Shown here: positions 1 through 8,355 of the stretch, one piece after another | How positions within the stretch are numbered: position 1 is the stretch's first letter | Layout: each line of letters begins with the position of its first letter | From: JADLEX01 sp964586775 | GTDB lineage: Bacteria; Lernaellota; Lernaellaia; JACKCT01 | NCBI GenBank assembly: GCA_964586775.1 | Contig: CAZPJD010000216.1 | Coordinates: 1-15,635 of the forward strand | Reading direction: 5' to 3' | Length of the DNA stretch: 15,635 bases | The notes under the pieces: generated by a model | What the model was told of the DNA's origin: nothing | The model's database searches: none | The model's input: only the letters and a program-made list of their open reading frames with translations | Made by a program: the position numbers and the translations under genes

Positions 1-226
1 GCGCCTCGATCTCGCGGATCCGCGCGAGCGCCTCGTGACCGTCCATATTCGGCATCGAAACGTCGAGACAGACCAGATCGAAGGGTTCTCCCGCGTCCAT
101 CGCGGCCTCGAAACGCGCGACCGCCCCGGTGCCGTCCTCGACCGGCACGCACGCTCCGTGTCTCCCCAGGATCTTCGACATCAGCAACCGGCTGATGGCG
201 TCGTCATCCGCAATGAGGCTCTTCAT
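1..226 (-). CDS. Single-domain response regulator receiver (3' end beyond window)
   Basis: This is the N-terminal 75 residues of a CheY-like receiver; the rest lies outside the window. It begins MKSLIADDDA, which supplies the acidic pocket (Asp7-Asp9). The probable phospho-acceptor is Asp55 in CLDVSMPNMDG, followed by the usual helix GHEALARIREIEA. The Thr/Ser and Lys positions are not visible. The start is the ATG at 226; an ATG four bases upstream (230) runs into a stop after eight codons. A GGGAG lies about eight bases before the chosen start. The gene follows the HD-GYP gene by 36 bases on the same strand, so it is probably the fourth gene of the operon. It could be a standalone receiver that accepts or drains phosphate from the upstream HPt domain, or the start of a larger regulator. 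The receiver identity is secure; the full domain layout is unknown. Confidence 0.85.
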   Translation of the reverse strand, partial: MKSLIADDDAISRLLMSKILGRHGACVPVEDGTGAVARFEAAMDAGEPFDLVCLDVSMPNMDGHEALARIREIEA

Positions 227-262
227 TCATGACTCCCGCGCGCGGGCGCCGCCGCGCCACGT

Positions 263-1264
263 TTATCGATCGGCAAACCGGTTCCTGATCTCCACGAAAC
301 CCGGCTCGAGCTCCAGAAAAGCGTCCACGACCGCGGGATCGAAGTGCGTCCCCCGGCTCTCGACGATGATGCCTCGCGCCACGTCGTGCTCCATGGCGGA
401 CTTGTACACCCGCCGCATGGTCAACGCGTCGTATACGTCCGCCAGGGCGACGATGCGCGCGGAGGGCGGAATCTCATCGCCTCTCAGGCCGCGCGGATAA
501 CCCGAACCGTCCCATCGCTCGTGGTGGCACCAGGCGATGTCGCGCGCCATGCGCAGAAAATCCGCGCCGGGAAATTCTCCGAGCGCATCGGAGAGCGTCT
601 GCGCGCCGATCTCCGCGTGTTGTTTCATGATCGAAAATTCCGCGTCGGACAGGCGACCCGGTTTGAGCAGCACCGAGTCGGGGATGCCGACCTTTCCGAT
701 ATCGTGCAGCGGACTGGTTCGAAAGACCAATTCGACGAAGGCGACGGCGCCTTCCGGCGTCGGCGCGAAGTCCTTCGCCAGTCGCGCCGCGAGAATTCGC
801 GAATACGCGCGGATGCGATCCAGATGTCGACCGGTTTCGGGATCCTTCGATTCCGCCAGTTTCGCAAGGGCGAAGATCGTCACGGAGCTCGTTTCGAGTT
901 CCAGCAGCCTCTTCGCGTTTTGCAGCCGAATCGTCAATTCCAGAGGATCGACGGGCTTGCGCAGAAAGTCGTCGGCACCGGCCGAAAGGCCCTCGATCGC
1001 GTCCTCGTGGTTTTCCCGCGACGTCAGCAGGATGATGAAGACGTAGTTGACGGAGGGCGCGGCTCGAAGTCGCCGGCACAGTTCGAGTCCGGAGACCCGC
1101 GGCATGTTCCAGTCGGTCACGATCAATCGGACGTCGAGATGCTCGATCGCCGTCAGCGCTTCTTCGCCATCGGAAGCCACGACGGCCTCGAAGCCCGCCC
1201 GTTCGACGATCGACTCGACGATACGCAGGACGATGGGATCGTCATCGGCGACGAGAACGCGCAA
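263..1264 (-). CDS. Response regulator with HD-GYP c-di-GMP phosphodiesterase output
   Basis: This 333-residue protein has a receiver (about 1-120) followed by an HD-GYP domain (about 130-325), the RpfG layout. The receiver has the acidic pair in VADDDP, phospho-acceptor Asp51 in VTDWNMP, Thr81 and Lys103 in RKP. The output domain has HDIGK (187-191), HHERWDG (247-253) and an intact GYP (255-257), so it should bind metal and hydrolyse cyclic di-GMP. The start is TTG at 1264, 20 bases after the stop of the hybrid kinase, with only a G-rich stretch as ribosome-binding site. The protein nevertheless begins exactly where receivers usually begin, and I see no better start. Its place behind a kinase ending in an HPt domain makes it the likely phosphorelay output. 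Enzymatic activity is inferred from the intact motifs. Confidence 0.93.
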   Translation of the reverse strand: MRVLVADDDPIVLRIVESIVERAGFEAVVASDGEEALTAIEHLDVRLIVTDWNMPRVSGLELCRRLRAAPSVNYVFIILLTSRENHEDAIEGLSAGADDFLRKPVDPLELTIRLQNAKRLLELETSSVTIFALAKLAESKDPETGRHLDRIRAYSRILAARLAKDFAPTPEGAVAFVELVFRTSPLHDIGKVGIPDSVLLKPGRLSDAEFSIMKQHAEIGAQTLSDALGEFPGADFLRMARDIAWCHHERWDGSGYPRGLRGDEIPPSARIVALADVYDALTMRRVYKSAMEHDVARGIIVESRGTHFDPAVVDAFLELEPGFVEIRNRFADR

Positions 1265-1284
1265 GTCGGCCCCCGCTTCGGCTT

Positions 1285-3714
1285 TCAGGCACCGGTCGCG
1301 GACGGCGACGAAACGTGATCGCGCCCCAGCAGCTTGAACGCGTCCTCGCGAAACCGAAGAGCATGTTGCCGAAGCCGCTTTAACAGTCCATCAGCACCGG
1401 TCAGGTCGCCTGCTTTTCCCATTTTTTCGAGATCGGCGGCAATGGGGGCGACTTGAACGGCGGAAACGCTGGCGGCCGCGCCTTTCATGCGATGCGCCAG
1501 CCGGCCCACCTCGGCCGTGTTCCCGGATGCGTAGGCGGCATCGAGTTCTTCGAGATCGGTCTCCACGCGCTGCGCGAACTGATCCAACACCATATGCGCC
1601 AGTGCTTCGTCGTTCATCACGCGACGCATCAACGCGGGCATGTCGATCGACATTTCGCCCTTGCTCGCCGCGGCATCTTGCGTGATCGATTCGCCCCGGA
1701 CGGTCGGCGCCGGGCTATCCCCGGTGGCGGACACTTCGGGCGCGCAGGTCGGCTTCGGCGGCGCCTTTTCGTCTTCAATTCCCGCGTTTTCGACCGGAGG
1801 AATCCATTCGCGCAGTTTGGTCGCCAGGATCTCCGGGTCGATCGGCTTCGCGATGAAATCGTCCATCCCGGCCGTGAGAAACCGCTCCTTGTCGCCCTTC
1901 ATGACGTTCGCGGTCAGCGCGATGATGGGGATGTCGCGGCGAAGGACCGACGATTCCGGCCTGCGAATCGCGATCGTCGCCTCGACGCCGTCCATCTCGG
2001 GCATCTGGACATCCATCAGCACGAGATCGTAGGGGATCCGGGTCAGCGCGCGCACCGCCTCGGCGCCGTCGGCGACGGTCTCCGCCCGATATCCCATTTT
2101 TTCGAGCAGCGTGAGCGCGAGGCGCTGGTTGATGGGGTTGTCCTCGGCGACCAGAACCCGCCGCCCCGCACCCTGCTGAATCGCGGAATCGATGTTGGTT
2201 CCGTTCGGCCCCGGAGCAACGTCTTCCTCGACGGCGATGCCGAGAACCGCGGCCCGCAGACGTTCCAGCAGCCTGCCCGCGCGAACGGGTTTGGACACCT
2301 GACCGTAATTCCGAACCGATCTTGCGGGCGATCCGCCGCGCGTCGATGCGAGAAAAATGGTCTTGAGGTCGGCGTGGCGGCGGTCGTCGCAAATCCGGCG
2401 TTCGATCCCGTCGCCGCCCCGATTCGGCAGGTCGGCATCGATCAGCACGACATCGAAAGGACAACCGCGATCGGCCGCCTCGGCCATCCTTTCCAGCGCG
2501 ATGGACGCGTCTTTCGCCTCGGTCGCGTCGCAGCGATGCGCGGCGAGCACATCGACGATGTGCCGGCGGCACGAGGCGTTGTCGTCCACCACAAGCACGC
2601 GCCGACCCTCGAGCGCCCCGCGATCGGCCGTCCGCTCTTCGGACATCTGAACGACGCCGAGTCGAATGTCGAAATGAAAGGTCGAGCCCATTCCCGGTTC
2701 GCTGTGAACGCCGATCCGGCCGCCCATCAGCTCGGTCAACTGTTTGCTGATCGAAAGCCCCAGGCCGGTGCCGCCGTATTGTCGCGTCGTGGAAGCGTCC
2801 ACCTGATAGAACGCTTCGAAAAGGTTCTTCTGGCGATCCGGCGGAATCCCGATGCCGGTATCCCGAATCTCGAAGGTGAACGACTCCGAATCGACTCCCG
2901 GCCGACCGCGCCGGACCCGTAGCGCGACCTCGCCGACCGACGTGAACTTGAGGGAGTTTCCGACGAGATTCGTAAGGATCTGGCGCAGGCGCCCGGGGTC
3001 CCCCAGCACCCGTCGGGGAATGTCGGGCGCGATGTCGCAGATGAATTCGAGGTCCTTCTCCTGCGCGCGGATGCCGTATGCCGCGGAGAATTCCTCCAGC
3101 GCATCCCAAAGGTCGAACTCGATGTTTTCGAGCTCCAGCCGGCCCGCCGCGATTTTCGAAAAGTCGAGGATGTCGTTGATGATGGTGAGCAGAGCCTTGG
3201 CGCTGTTCGACGCGGTCGTCGCGTAGTCCTTCTGCTGGCCGTTCAGGGGCGTGTCGATCAGCAGCCCCAGAAAGCCGATCACGGCGTTCATCGGCGTGCG
3301 GATCTCGTGGCTCATCATGGCGAGAAATTCGCTCTTGGCGGTGTTCGCCTGTTCCGCTTCCTCGGCGAGACGATTCGCGCGCTCGATGGCGAACTGCAAC
3401 TCGCGGTTCGCGTCCTCGGCCGCCTGCTTGGCTTCCAGCGAATCCTCGATCATGCTCACGAGCTGGGCCTGACTCTCCTGCAACTCCTCGGCCTGCTGCT
3501 CCATCAACTCGTTCGACCGACGGATGCGCTCCTCGGCCGCTTGCCGATCGCGCAGTTTCGCGTCGTTTTCCTCGCGCGCCCGCGCGAGATCGGCGTCCCG
3601 CGCCGCGACGGCCAATTCCAACTCGGCGACTCTCGTTCGCAGCGCGTCGAGGACCGACTCCTCATCCGACGCGGATTCGATTCGAGGCATCCGGGCGAGT
3701 TCGGCCGCGGTCAC
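1285..3714 (-). CDS. Hybrid histidine kinase (HisKA-HATPase-REC-REC-HPt), cytoplasmic
   Basis: This 809-residue kinase has no transmembrane segment or sensor domain. The order is a long coiled coil (about 20-125), HisKA with His136 in MMSHEIRTPMN, HATPase with N-box Asn253, G1 DTGIGI (285-290) and G2 GGTGLGLS (314-321), receiver 1 (371-490; Asp426, Ser457/Thr458, Lys475), receiver 2 (517-637; Asp568, Thr601, Lys623) and an HPt domain (688-790; His741 in HRMKGAAASV). All phosphorelay residues are present, as in BarA-type kinases. The start is GTG at 3714, which overlaps the TGA of the sensor gene as GTGA, with GGAGG upstream. The reading frame stays open upstream to 4224, but that part lies inside the sensor gene in another frame and reads as a shadow. 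The natural reading is that this is the transmitter half of a split sensor kinase, driving the HD-GYP regulator that follows. Confidence 0.94.
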   Translation of the reverse strand: MTAAELARMPRIESASDEESVLDALRTRVAELELAVAARDADLARAREENDAKLRDRQAAEERIRRSNELMEQQAEELQESQAQLVSMIEDSLEAKQAAEDANRELQFAIERANRLAEEAEQANTAKSEFLAMMSHEIRTPMNAVIGFLGLLIDTPLNGQQKDYATTASNSAKALLTIINDILDFSKIAAGRLELENIEFDLWDALEEFSAAYGIRAQEKDLEFICDIAPDIPRRVLGDPGRLRQILTNLVGNSLKFTSVGEVALRVRRGRPGVDSESFTFEIRDTGIGIPPDRQKNLFEAFYQVDASTTRQYGGTGLGLSISKQLTELMGGRIGVHSEPGMGSTFHFDIRLGVVQMSEERTADRGALEGRRVLVVDDNASCRRHIVDVLAAHRCDATEAKDASIALERMAEAADRGCPFDVVLIDADLPNRGGDGIERRICDDRRHADLKTIFLASTRGGSPARSVRNYGQVSKPVRAGRLLERLRAAVLGIAVEEDVAPGPNGTNIDSAIQQGAGRRVLVAEDNPINQRLALTLLEKMGYRAETVADGAEAVRALTRIPYDLVLMDVQMPEMDGVEATIAIRRPESSVLRRDIPIIALTANVMKGDKERFLTAGMDDFIAKPIDPEILATKLREWIPPVENAGIEDEKAPPKPTCAPEVSATGDSPAPTVRGESITQDAAASKGEMSIDMPALMRRVMNDEALAHMVLDQFAQRVETDLEELDAAYASGNTAEVGRLAHRMKGAAASVSAVQVAPIAADLEKMGKAGDLTGADGLLKRLRQHALRFREDAFKLLGRDHVSSPSATGA

Positions 3715-5975
3715 GAGATCCTCCGCTCTTCCGCTCCGTAGTACGATTCGGGGACCGTGTATCGCGGTCGCTCGCCGAGGCGCGTGTGCAGCTCGTTGAC
3801 GACCGCCTTGAGTTCCAGCACGCGGTTTTCGCGCCCGCGCATGAGCCGGTTCATGCGTTCGAGTTCCGACACCGACTCGACGAGTTTCTTCTCGTAGGCC
3901 TTGCGCGCGATGTCCGCGCCGATCCCGCCGGCCGCGACGACAAGAATCGACTCTTCCATGTCCGTCCAGTCGCGCACCTTCCGGCAATCGTCGAAGCCGA
4001 TGAATCCCCAAAAACGTCCCTCGACGGCGATGGGCACGGCCATCAGGGAGAAGATGCCCTGCGGCTCCAACAATCCCCGTTCCGATTCGGGGAAGTCCGC
4101 AACCCGCCCCCGAATGGAGGAACCGGTACGCAGCAATTCGTACCAACGCGAGAAGCCGTCCTCGAACAGCAGATTCTGAAGCTCGGGGTTGTCGATCTGC
4201 ACCGACGTGCCGTTGCCGACCCATTCGAAGCGCTGGCTCAGGCGCGGACGACCGTCGCCCGACAGCGCGTGCGCCTCGAAGATGTACGCACGATCCGCAT
4301 CGACGGCGGTGCCGAGAACGGCCAGCACGTCGTGCATCACGGCTTCGTCCTCCCGGCTCGACGAAATCAGGAGATTCGACGAGGTGGCGACGGCCTCGAG
4401 CAGAAGCCCGCGCTGCACGAGTTCCTCCTCCACGCGTTTGCGGACGGTGATGTCCTCAAATACGTAGTACCTGCCGATCACCACGCCGTCGCCGCTTTGA
4501 AGTCTCGTCGAAAACGTGCGCAGGGTCCGACCATCCCGCAGCGGCCATTCCTCCTCGATCACGCTCGCGTCGCCGGGATCGCGCAATGTCCGATCGAATG
4601 CCCGCGCCGACTCGGAATCGGCGATGACGGAGACGATGCGCTCCGAGAGCAGATCGACCGTCGGATCGCACATCGATCCCTCGGCATCATTCTCGTCCGG
4701 GCCCCAGATCCGGCAAAATAGCCGGTTGTGGTAGAGCACCCGGGCGCCGCTCACGTCGACCAACAGGAATCCGTTGGGCGTGTGCTCGGCCATCAACCGG
4801 AGAACGTGTTCGTTGCGTCGCAGCGCTTCCTCGGTCGCCTGCATGAACGTCATGTCGCGGGCGGTCTTGTCGAGCAGGCGGTGGAAGTCTCCGGCGAGCA
4901 GGCCGATCTCGGAGGGATCGGTCCGGGAAATCCGCGCCGTCACCTCTTTCGATTCGGAAATGGTGCGCAGCGATCTTTTCATGGCCACGATCGGCCGAAC
5001 GACGTCGCGGCGCAGGAAGAAGCCCAGACACAAGAACGCGATGAGGCTCACCAGAACGACGGAACCGCGCATCAACGAAAAGAACCGCGCCGCCTGCGCC
5101 GAGACCGTTCGCGGAATTGTCGCATGCGCCACATAGACGACCTGGTCCAGATCGTCGCCGATGGCCGCGTACGCATCCGCGGTTTGAACATCCCGCATCA
5201 CCGTGAGGCGCTCGCCCGCGCGAATCGTCCCGATCCCCGGTTCGACGTTCGGCTCGCGCAAGGCATCGTGCCGGCGGAAATTCACTCGGGTCTGCTCGGA
5301 CAGGCGAACCGCAAGTCGGTCGTCCAGGAATTTGCCCATCAAAAACGCGCCCCGGATCGGGCCTTCGAATTTTCCGTTGAGCTGCGGACGCGCGGCGAGG
5401 ATCATCGGTCCGAGGCGGGTCGCGACGATGCCTTCGTACGAAGCGCCCGTATCCGCGAATCGGTAAAACGGCGCCGCATCGCGCCCGAAAAACGCCGAGA
5501 GTTCGACCAACGGCTCGATCAGCTTCCCGTCGGTGTCGTGGACTTCGCCCCAAACGACGCTTCCCGACGGATCGACCATGGCCATCAGGGCGATTTGGCC
5601 CGCCGCGAAATAGTCGTCGATCAGATTGTCCGCGACGAACTGCCGGAGTTCCTCGGAACCCGGTTTCTGAATGACCTCGTAGGGATCGTCCCAAGCCGAC
5701 CATTCCCGGCACTTCAGCCCGAGCGATTTGGCTTCCTGGTGAATCGAATTCTCGATCCGGGCCTGGTCGTCATCGATCAACGCCTGTTCCAGCGACTCGA
5801 CCGAGGGCTGGAGAAGCGCCGTCTGGACGAGAATCAAGAGAATGACGTTGACGACAAGGATTCCGAGGACGTAGGTGCGGATCCGACGGTGGAGAGGAGA
5901 TTTCGGCTGCTGCTCGACGTCCCGGCCGTTGAACAGGTCATCCGCAAACTTCGTTCCGAACACCACGTGGAGCAC
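3711..5975 (-). CDS. Membrane sensor protein: CHASE4-like, HAMP, PAS, GAF, no kinase domain
   Basis: This protein of about 754 residues has TM1 (35-55), a periplasmic domain (about 56-300) with the CHASE4-like signature WSAWDDPYE (92-100), TM2 (303-321), HAMP (322-378), PAS (about 385-515), GAF (about 524-690) and a terminal coiled coil (695-735) containing LERMNRLMRGRENRVLELK. It then stops with no HisKA or HATPase domain. From memory, a block of this kind is common at the end of sensors whose kinase is encoded by the next gene; that fits here, since the hybrid kinase starts in a four-base overlap. The ligand is unknown. The listed start is GTG at 5975; GTG at 5966 sits better behind GAGGG (eight-base spacing) and would shorten the protein by three residues. 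This is the first gene of the operon. A real frameshift splitting one long kinase is the alternative. Confidence 0.9.
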   Translation of the reverse strand: MLHVVFGTKFADDLFNGRDVEQQPKSPLHRRIRTYVLGILVVNVILLILVQTALLQPSVESLEQALIDDDQARIENSIHQEAKSLGLKCREWSAWDDPYEVIQKPGSEELRQFVADNLIDDYFAAGQIALMAMVDPSGSVVWGEVHDTDGKLIEPLVELSAFFGRDAAPFYRFADTGASYEGIVATRLGPMILAARPQLNGKFEGPIRGAFLMGKFLDDRLAVRLSEQTRVNFRRHDALREPNVEPGIGTIRAGERLTVMRDVQTADAYAAIGDDLDQVVYVAHATIPRTVSAQAARFFSLMRGSVVLVSLIAFLCLGFFLRRDVVRPIVAMKRSLRTISESKEVTARISRTDPSEIGLLAGDFHRLLDKTARDMTFMQATEEALRRNEHVLRLMAEHTPNGFLLVDVSGARVLYHNRLFCRIWGPDENDAEGSMCDPTVDLLSERIVSVIADSESARAFDRTLRDPGDASVIEEEWPLRDGRTLRTFSTRLQSGDGVVIGRYYVFEDITVRKRVEEELVQRGLLLEAVATSSNLLISSSREDEAVMHDVLAVLGTAVDADRAYIFEAHALSGDGRPRLSQRFEWVGNGTSVQIDNPELQNLLFEDGFSRWYELLRTGSSIRGRVADFPESERGLLEPQGIFSLMAVPIAVEGRFWGFIGFDDCRKVRDWTDMEESILVVAAGGIGADIARKAYEKKLVESVSELERMNRLMRGRENRVLELKAVVNELHTRLGERPRYTVPESYYGAEERRIS

Positions 5976-6074
5976 CCTCTTCCGCGTCCGAGCTCCGGTC
6001 GCCTCATCCGCGGCGAAGTCGGCCCGTTATCGATCCGTGACAGGGAAAGGGCTCTTCCCCAGAGGGTTTATCGT

Positions 6075-6170
6075 CTTCAATGCGCTGGCACTGAAGGACG
6101 GGGTAGAAATTTTTCTAGACCGGCCCATAGGTTTTTTCGGATAATCCCCAATAAATTCGGCCTGTTAGTC
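6075..6170 (-). promoter_or_regulatory. Likely control region of the sensor operon
   Basis: The interval between the rny terminator and the sensor gene is the only space for a promoter of the four-gene operon. Its upstream half is clearly richer in A and T than the surroundings and contains a near-palindrome, TAGAAAAATTTCTA (6105-6118). A poor sigma70-like pair can be drawn on the minus strand (TTCAGT, 17 bases, GATAAA), but matches are too weak to place a start site. I see no sigma54 site and no riboswitch-like fold. Confidence 0.3.
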
Positions 6171-6198
6171 AAAAAGGCGGCCGAAGCCGCCCTTTTGG
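6171..6198 (-). terminator. Rho-independent terminator after rny
   Basis: On the minus strand this reads as an A-rich lead, a GGCGGC stem with a TTCG tetraloop, GCCGCC, and a run of five T. It sits 23 bases beyond the rny stop. The A-tract and T-tract are nearly symmetric, so it could also stop transcription arriving from the other side. It separates the rny unit from the co-directional sensor operon. Confidence 0.9.
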
Positions 6199-6221
6199 AT
6201 TTTCCTCGATTGTTTGGATTT

Positions 6222-7784
6222 CTAACGGGCGTACTCCACGGCGCGACTCTCGCGGATGACCACCACCCGGATCTGGCCCGGATAGGTCATCTCCTGCTCG
6301 ATCTTGCGGGCGATGTCCTTGGAGAGCACGAGGCTGCCGTCGTCGTCCACCTTCTCGGCCTCGACCATGACGCGGATCTCGCGCCCGGCCTGGATGGCGA
6401 AAGTCTTCTCGACGCCCTCGAAGCTCTGGGCGATGCCCTCGAGGTCGTTGAGGCGCTTGATGTAGCTCTCGAACATCTCGCGCCGCGCGCCGGGGCGGGC
6501 GCCGGAGAGCGCGTCGGCCACCTGCGTGATGACGTCGAGGGCGCTCTCCATCTTGATGTCTTCGTGATGTGCGCCGATCGCGTGGCAGACGTCCGGGTGC
6601 TCGTTGTACTTTCGCGCGAGTTCCATGCCGATCAGCGCATGCGAGCCCTCGACCTCGTGATCCACCGCCTTGCCGATGTCGTGCAGCAGCCCGGCGCGGC
6701 GCGCGATCTTCACGTTGAGGCCCAGTTCCGCCGCCATGATGCCGTTGATGAACGCCACCTCGACCGCGTGCGAAAGCTGATTCTGCGAATAGCTGGTGCG
6801 GTAACGCAGCCGGCCGAGCAGTTTGATGAGATCGGGGTGCATGCCGTGGACGCCCACGTCGAACGTGGCCTGTTCGCCGGCCTGCGCCATCTCCTTCTCG
6901 ATCTCCTGCTCGACCTTCTGGACGATCTCCTCGATGCGGCCGGGGTGGATGCGCCCGTCCTGAATGAGCTGCTGCAACACGCGCGACGCCACCGCGCGGC
7001 GAACGGGGTTGTGCCCCGACAGGATGACCGCCTCGGGCGTGTCGTCGACAATGAAGTCGATGCCCGTCGCGGCCTCGAGCGCGCGGATGTTGCGCCCTTC
7101 GCGGCCGATGATGCGGCCCTTCATCTCCTCGTTGGGCAGGTGGACGACGCTGACCGAGTTTTCGTTGACGAAATCGACGGCGACGCGCTGCGTGGCGAGG
7201 GCGATGATCTTCTTGGCGTTCTTCTCGGCGTTCTCGCGGGCCTCTTCCTCAATGCGGCGCACCGATTTGGCGGCCTCGTGCTTCGCCTCGGAGATGACCG
7301 ATTCGACGAGCTGCTTCCGCGCCTCCTGCGAGGTCATGCCCGCGGCCTTTTCGATCTTGCCGTACCAGTCGTCGACCAGCGCCTGATACTTCTTCTCCTG
7401 CTGCACGAGCGCCTTTTCGCGGACGATCACCGTCCGTTCCCGCTGCGTCAGCTCCACATCGCGCCGGTCGAGGACCTCGCTTTTTTTCTCGAGGACGTCG
7501 TTCTTCTGCTTGTTTCTCAGTTCCTGATTTTTGACTTTCTCGCGGGATGCCTGCGCCTCGTTGTCGAATTGCTGGCGCAGCTCCAGTTGCTTGTCCTTGA
7601 CTTTGAGTTCCAGCTCCTTCTCGAGGGTGGCCATCCGCTCGCGGGTTTCTTCTTCCCGGCGACGGATCAGTTCGTCGGCCTCCGCCATTCTTTGCCGGCC
7701 GGCGCCGCGGGTGAGGAACGTTCCGATCCCCCATCCCGCCGCGAGCGCCAACACGACCAACGCGGCCGTGACAATGGTTCCCAT
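6222..7784 (-). CDS. rny: Ribonuclease Y
   Basis: This 520-residue protein is of typical RNase Y length. RNase Y is a membrane-anchored endoribonuclease that initiates mRNA decay. It has an N-terminal membrane anchor (about 4-24), a long Glu/Lys/Arg-rich coiled coil (about 33-200), a KH domain with GRIIGREGRNIRALE (223-237), and an HD phosphohydrolase domain with HDIGK (368-372) and the following HEVEGSH, completing the metal site. The C-terminal region (about 430-520) is also of RNase Y type. The start is ATG at 7784, chosen over an in-frame start 42 codons upstream (7910) because AGGAGG lies six bases before it and the membrane anchor begins at once. It lies downstream of zapA and the 6S RNA on the same strand, with a long leader between, and ends in a strong terminator. 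Confidence 0.98.
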   Translation of the reverse strand: MGTIVTAALVVLALAAGWGIGTFLTRGAGRQRMAEADELIRRREEETRERMATLEKELELKVKDKQLELRQQFDNEAQASREKVKNQELRNKQKNDVLEKKSEVLDRRDVELTQRERTVIVREKALVQQEKKYQALVDDWYGKIEKAAGMTSQEARKQLVESVISEAKHEAAKSVRRIEEEARENAEKNAKKIIALATQRVAVDFVNENSVSVVHLPNEEMKGRIIGREGRNIRALEAATGIDFIVDDTPEAVILSGHNPVRRAVASRVLQQLIQDGRIHPGRIEEIVQKVEQEIEKEMAQAGEQATFDVGVHGMHPDLIKLLGRLRYRTSYSQNQLSHAVEVAFINGIMAAELGLNVKIARRAGLLHDIGKAVDHEVEGSHALIGMELARKYNEHPDVCHAIGAHHEDIKMESALDVITQVADALSGARPGARREMFESYIKRLNDLEGIAQSFEGVEKTFAIQAGREIRVMVEAEKVDDDGSLVLSKDIARKIEQEMTYPGQIRVVVIRESRAVEYAR

Positions 7785-8141
7785 GCGGACCTCCTGTATG
7801 TCAAACGCGGGGCGTTCGTCGATCCAACGACGAGACCGCCGCGTGCGTGCCCGACCGAAGTCGGTCCAATTGGATGGTGGGAAGCGAGCGAGTCCGGTCG
7901 TCGGGCGCAATGGCGGGTGTCCCGTGGCCGCTCCGAGTTATCACACGGAGCGCCGATCCCGCGCTGACGCGCGTTCCGCCCAACGCACGGCGGGCGCGAA
8001 CACACCGAAATCCCGTCGAAATCGCGCTCGACGTTTCGCGGCGTGTCCCGCGCGTCCATTCGATCGGTTCACGCCCTCTTTCGATCGGCGTGATCCGGAA
8101 CCAGGCCCGACGTCACTCCCGGCCTTGTCCGAACAAATAGA
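7785..8141 (-). other. Gene-free leader between 6S RNA and rny
   Basis: About 357 bases carry no convincing coding frame; the open frames here are short, Arg/Pro/Gly-rich and conflict with one another. The segment would be the 5' leader of rny if transcription reads through from zapA and the 6S gene. I find the rny ribosome-binding site (AGGAGG, near 7791-7796), a pair of CGATCG-centred direct repeats, and a weak inverted repeat (CTCCG...CGGAG, 7931-7950). I could not place a promoter or terminator in it. Confidence 0.6.
8059..8088. repeat. Two TTCGATCGG direct repeats, 21-base period
   Basis: TTCGATCGG occurs at 8059-8067 and again at 8080-8088, two helical turns apart, each with a palindromic CGATCG core. 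The pair lies in the leader between the 6S RNA and rny. It may be an operator for an unknown regulator or a chance pair in GC-rich sequence. Confidence 0.4.
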
Positions 8142-8325
8142 GGATCCCCCGCACGGCCCGTGTCTGGTTAGCTTTGAACCTGTTGACGAGCAACAGGCGG
8201 GCACCGCGGCGCGGGTTCAGGGACGGCCACGAATGGCCGTCGCTCACCCCCGCAACGAAGCGGCTCCCTGATCGTGAGAGATGGCTCAAAACGCAACCCA
8301 AATCACGAAGCCGGCAGGGGATTCC
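8142..8325 (-). ncRNA. ssrS: 6S RNA (SsrS)
   Basis: 6S RNA mimics an open promoter and sequesters housekeeping RNA polymerase. The call rests on fold, size and position. An 11-bp closing stem joins the 5' end (8325-8314, one bulged A) to the 3' end (8152-8142), giving 184 nt, the length of the E. coli molecule. An apical hairpin with a TTCG loop (8222-8241) sits almost exactly at the midpoint. On the 3' side is a CCTGTTG/CAACAGG hairpin (8179-8197) followed by GGTTCAAAG, enclosed by GCCCG/CGGGC and CCCGC/GCGGG pairings, which matches the 3' arm of other proteobacterial 6S RNAs as I remember it. It begins 30 bases after the zapA stop, its usual neighbour. Ends are approximate. A covariance-model search was not possible here. 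Confidence 0.85.
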
Positions 8326-8355
8326 TTTTTCGTTCGTCTTTGGCTCTCCTCACCA

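Noticed and set aside
1453..2922. Plus-strand open frame of 489 codons opposite the hybrid kinase
   Set aside because: The opposite strand holds the conserved HATPase, receiver and HPt domains; this frame shows no domain.
3715..4224. Upstream extension of the kinase frame
   Set aside because: It overlaps the GAF and coiled-coil part of the sensor gene in another frame and reads as Arg/Gly-rich shadow. The GTG at 3714 has a ribosome-binding site.
7785..7910. 42-codon N-terminal extension of RNase Y
   Set aside because: It would put a charged, Pro/Arg-rich stretch before the membrane anchor, whereas AGGAGG marks the ATG at 7784.
7931..7950. Inverted repeat CTCCG...CGGAG in the rny leader
   Set aside because: Only five paired bases and no T tract; too weak for a terminator or an operator call.
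4728..7967. Very long plus-strand open frame (about 1079 codons) opposite the sensor gene and rny
   Set aside because: It crosses two well-recognised genes and a terminator on the other strand. Its translation is low in recognisable motifs and rich in His/Asp/Arg, typical of antisense frames in GC-rich DNA.
7941..8204. 87-codon minus-strand frame between the 6S RNA and rny
   Set aside because: It overlaps the 6S RNA, has Arg/Ser/Gly-rich composition, no ribosome-binding site and no recognisable family.
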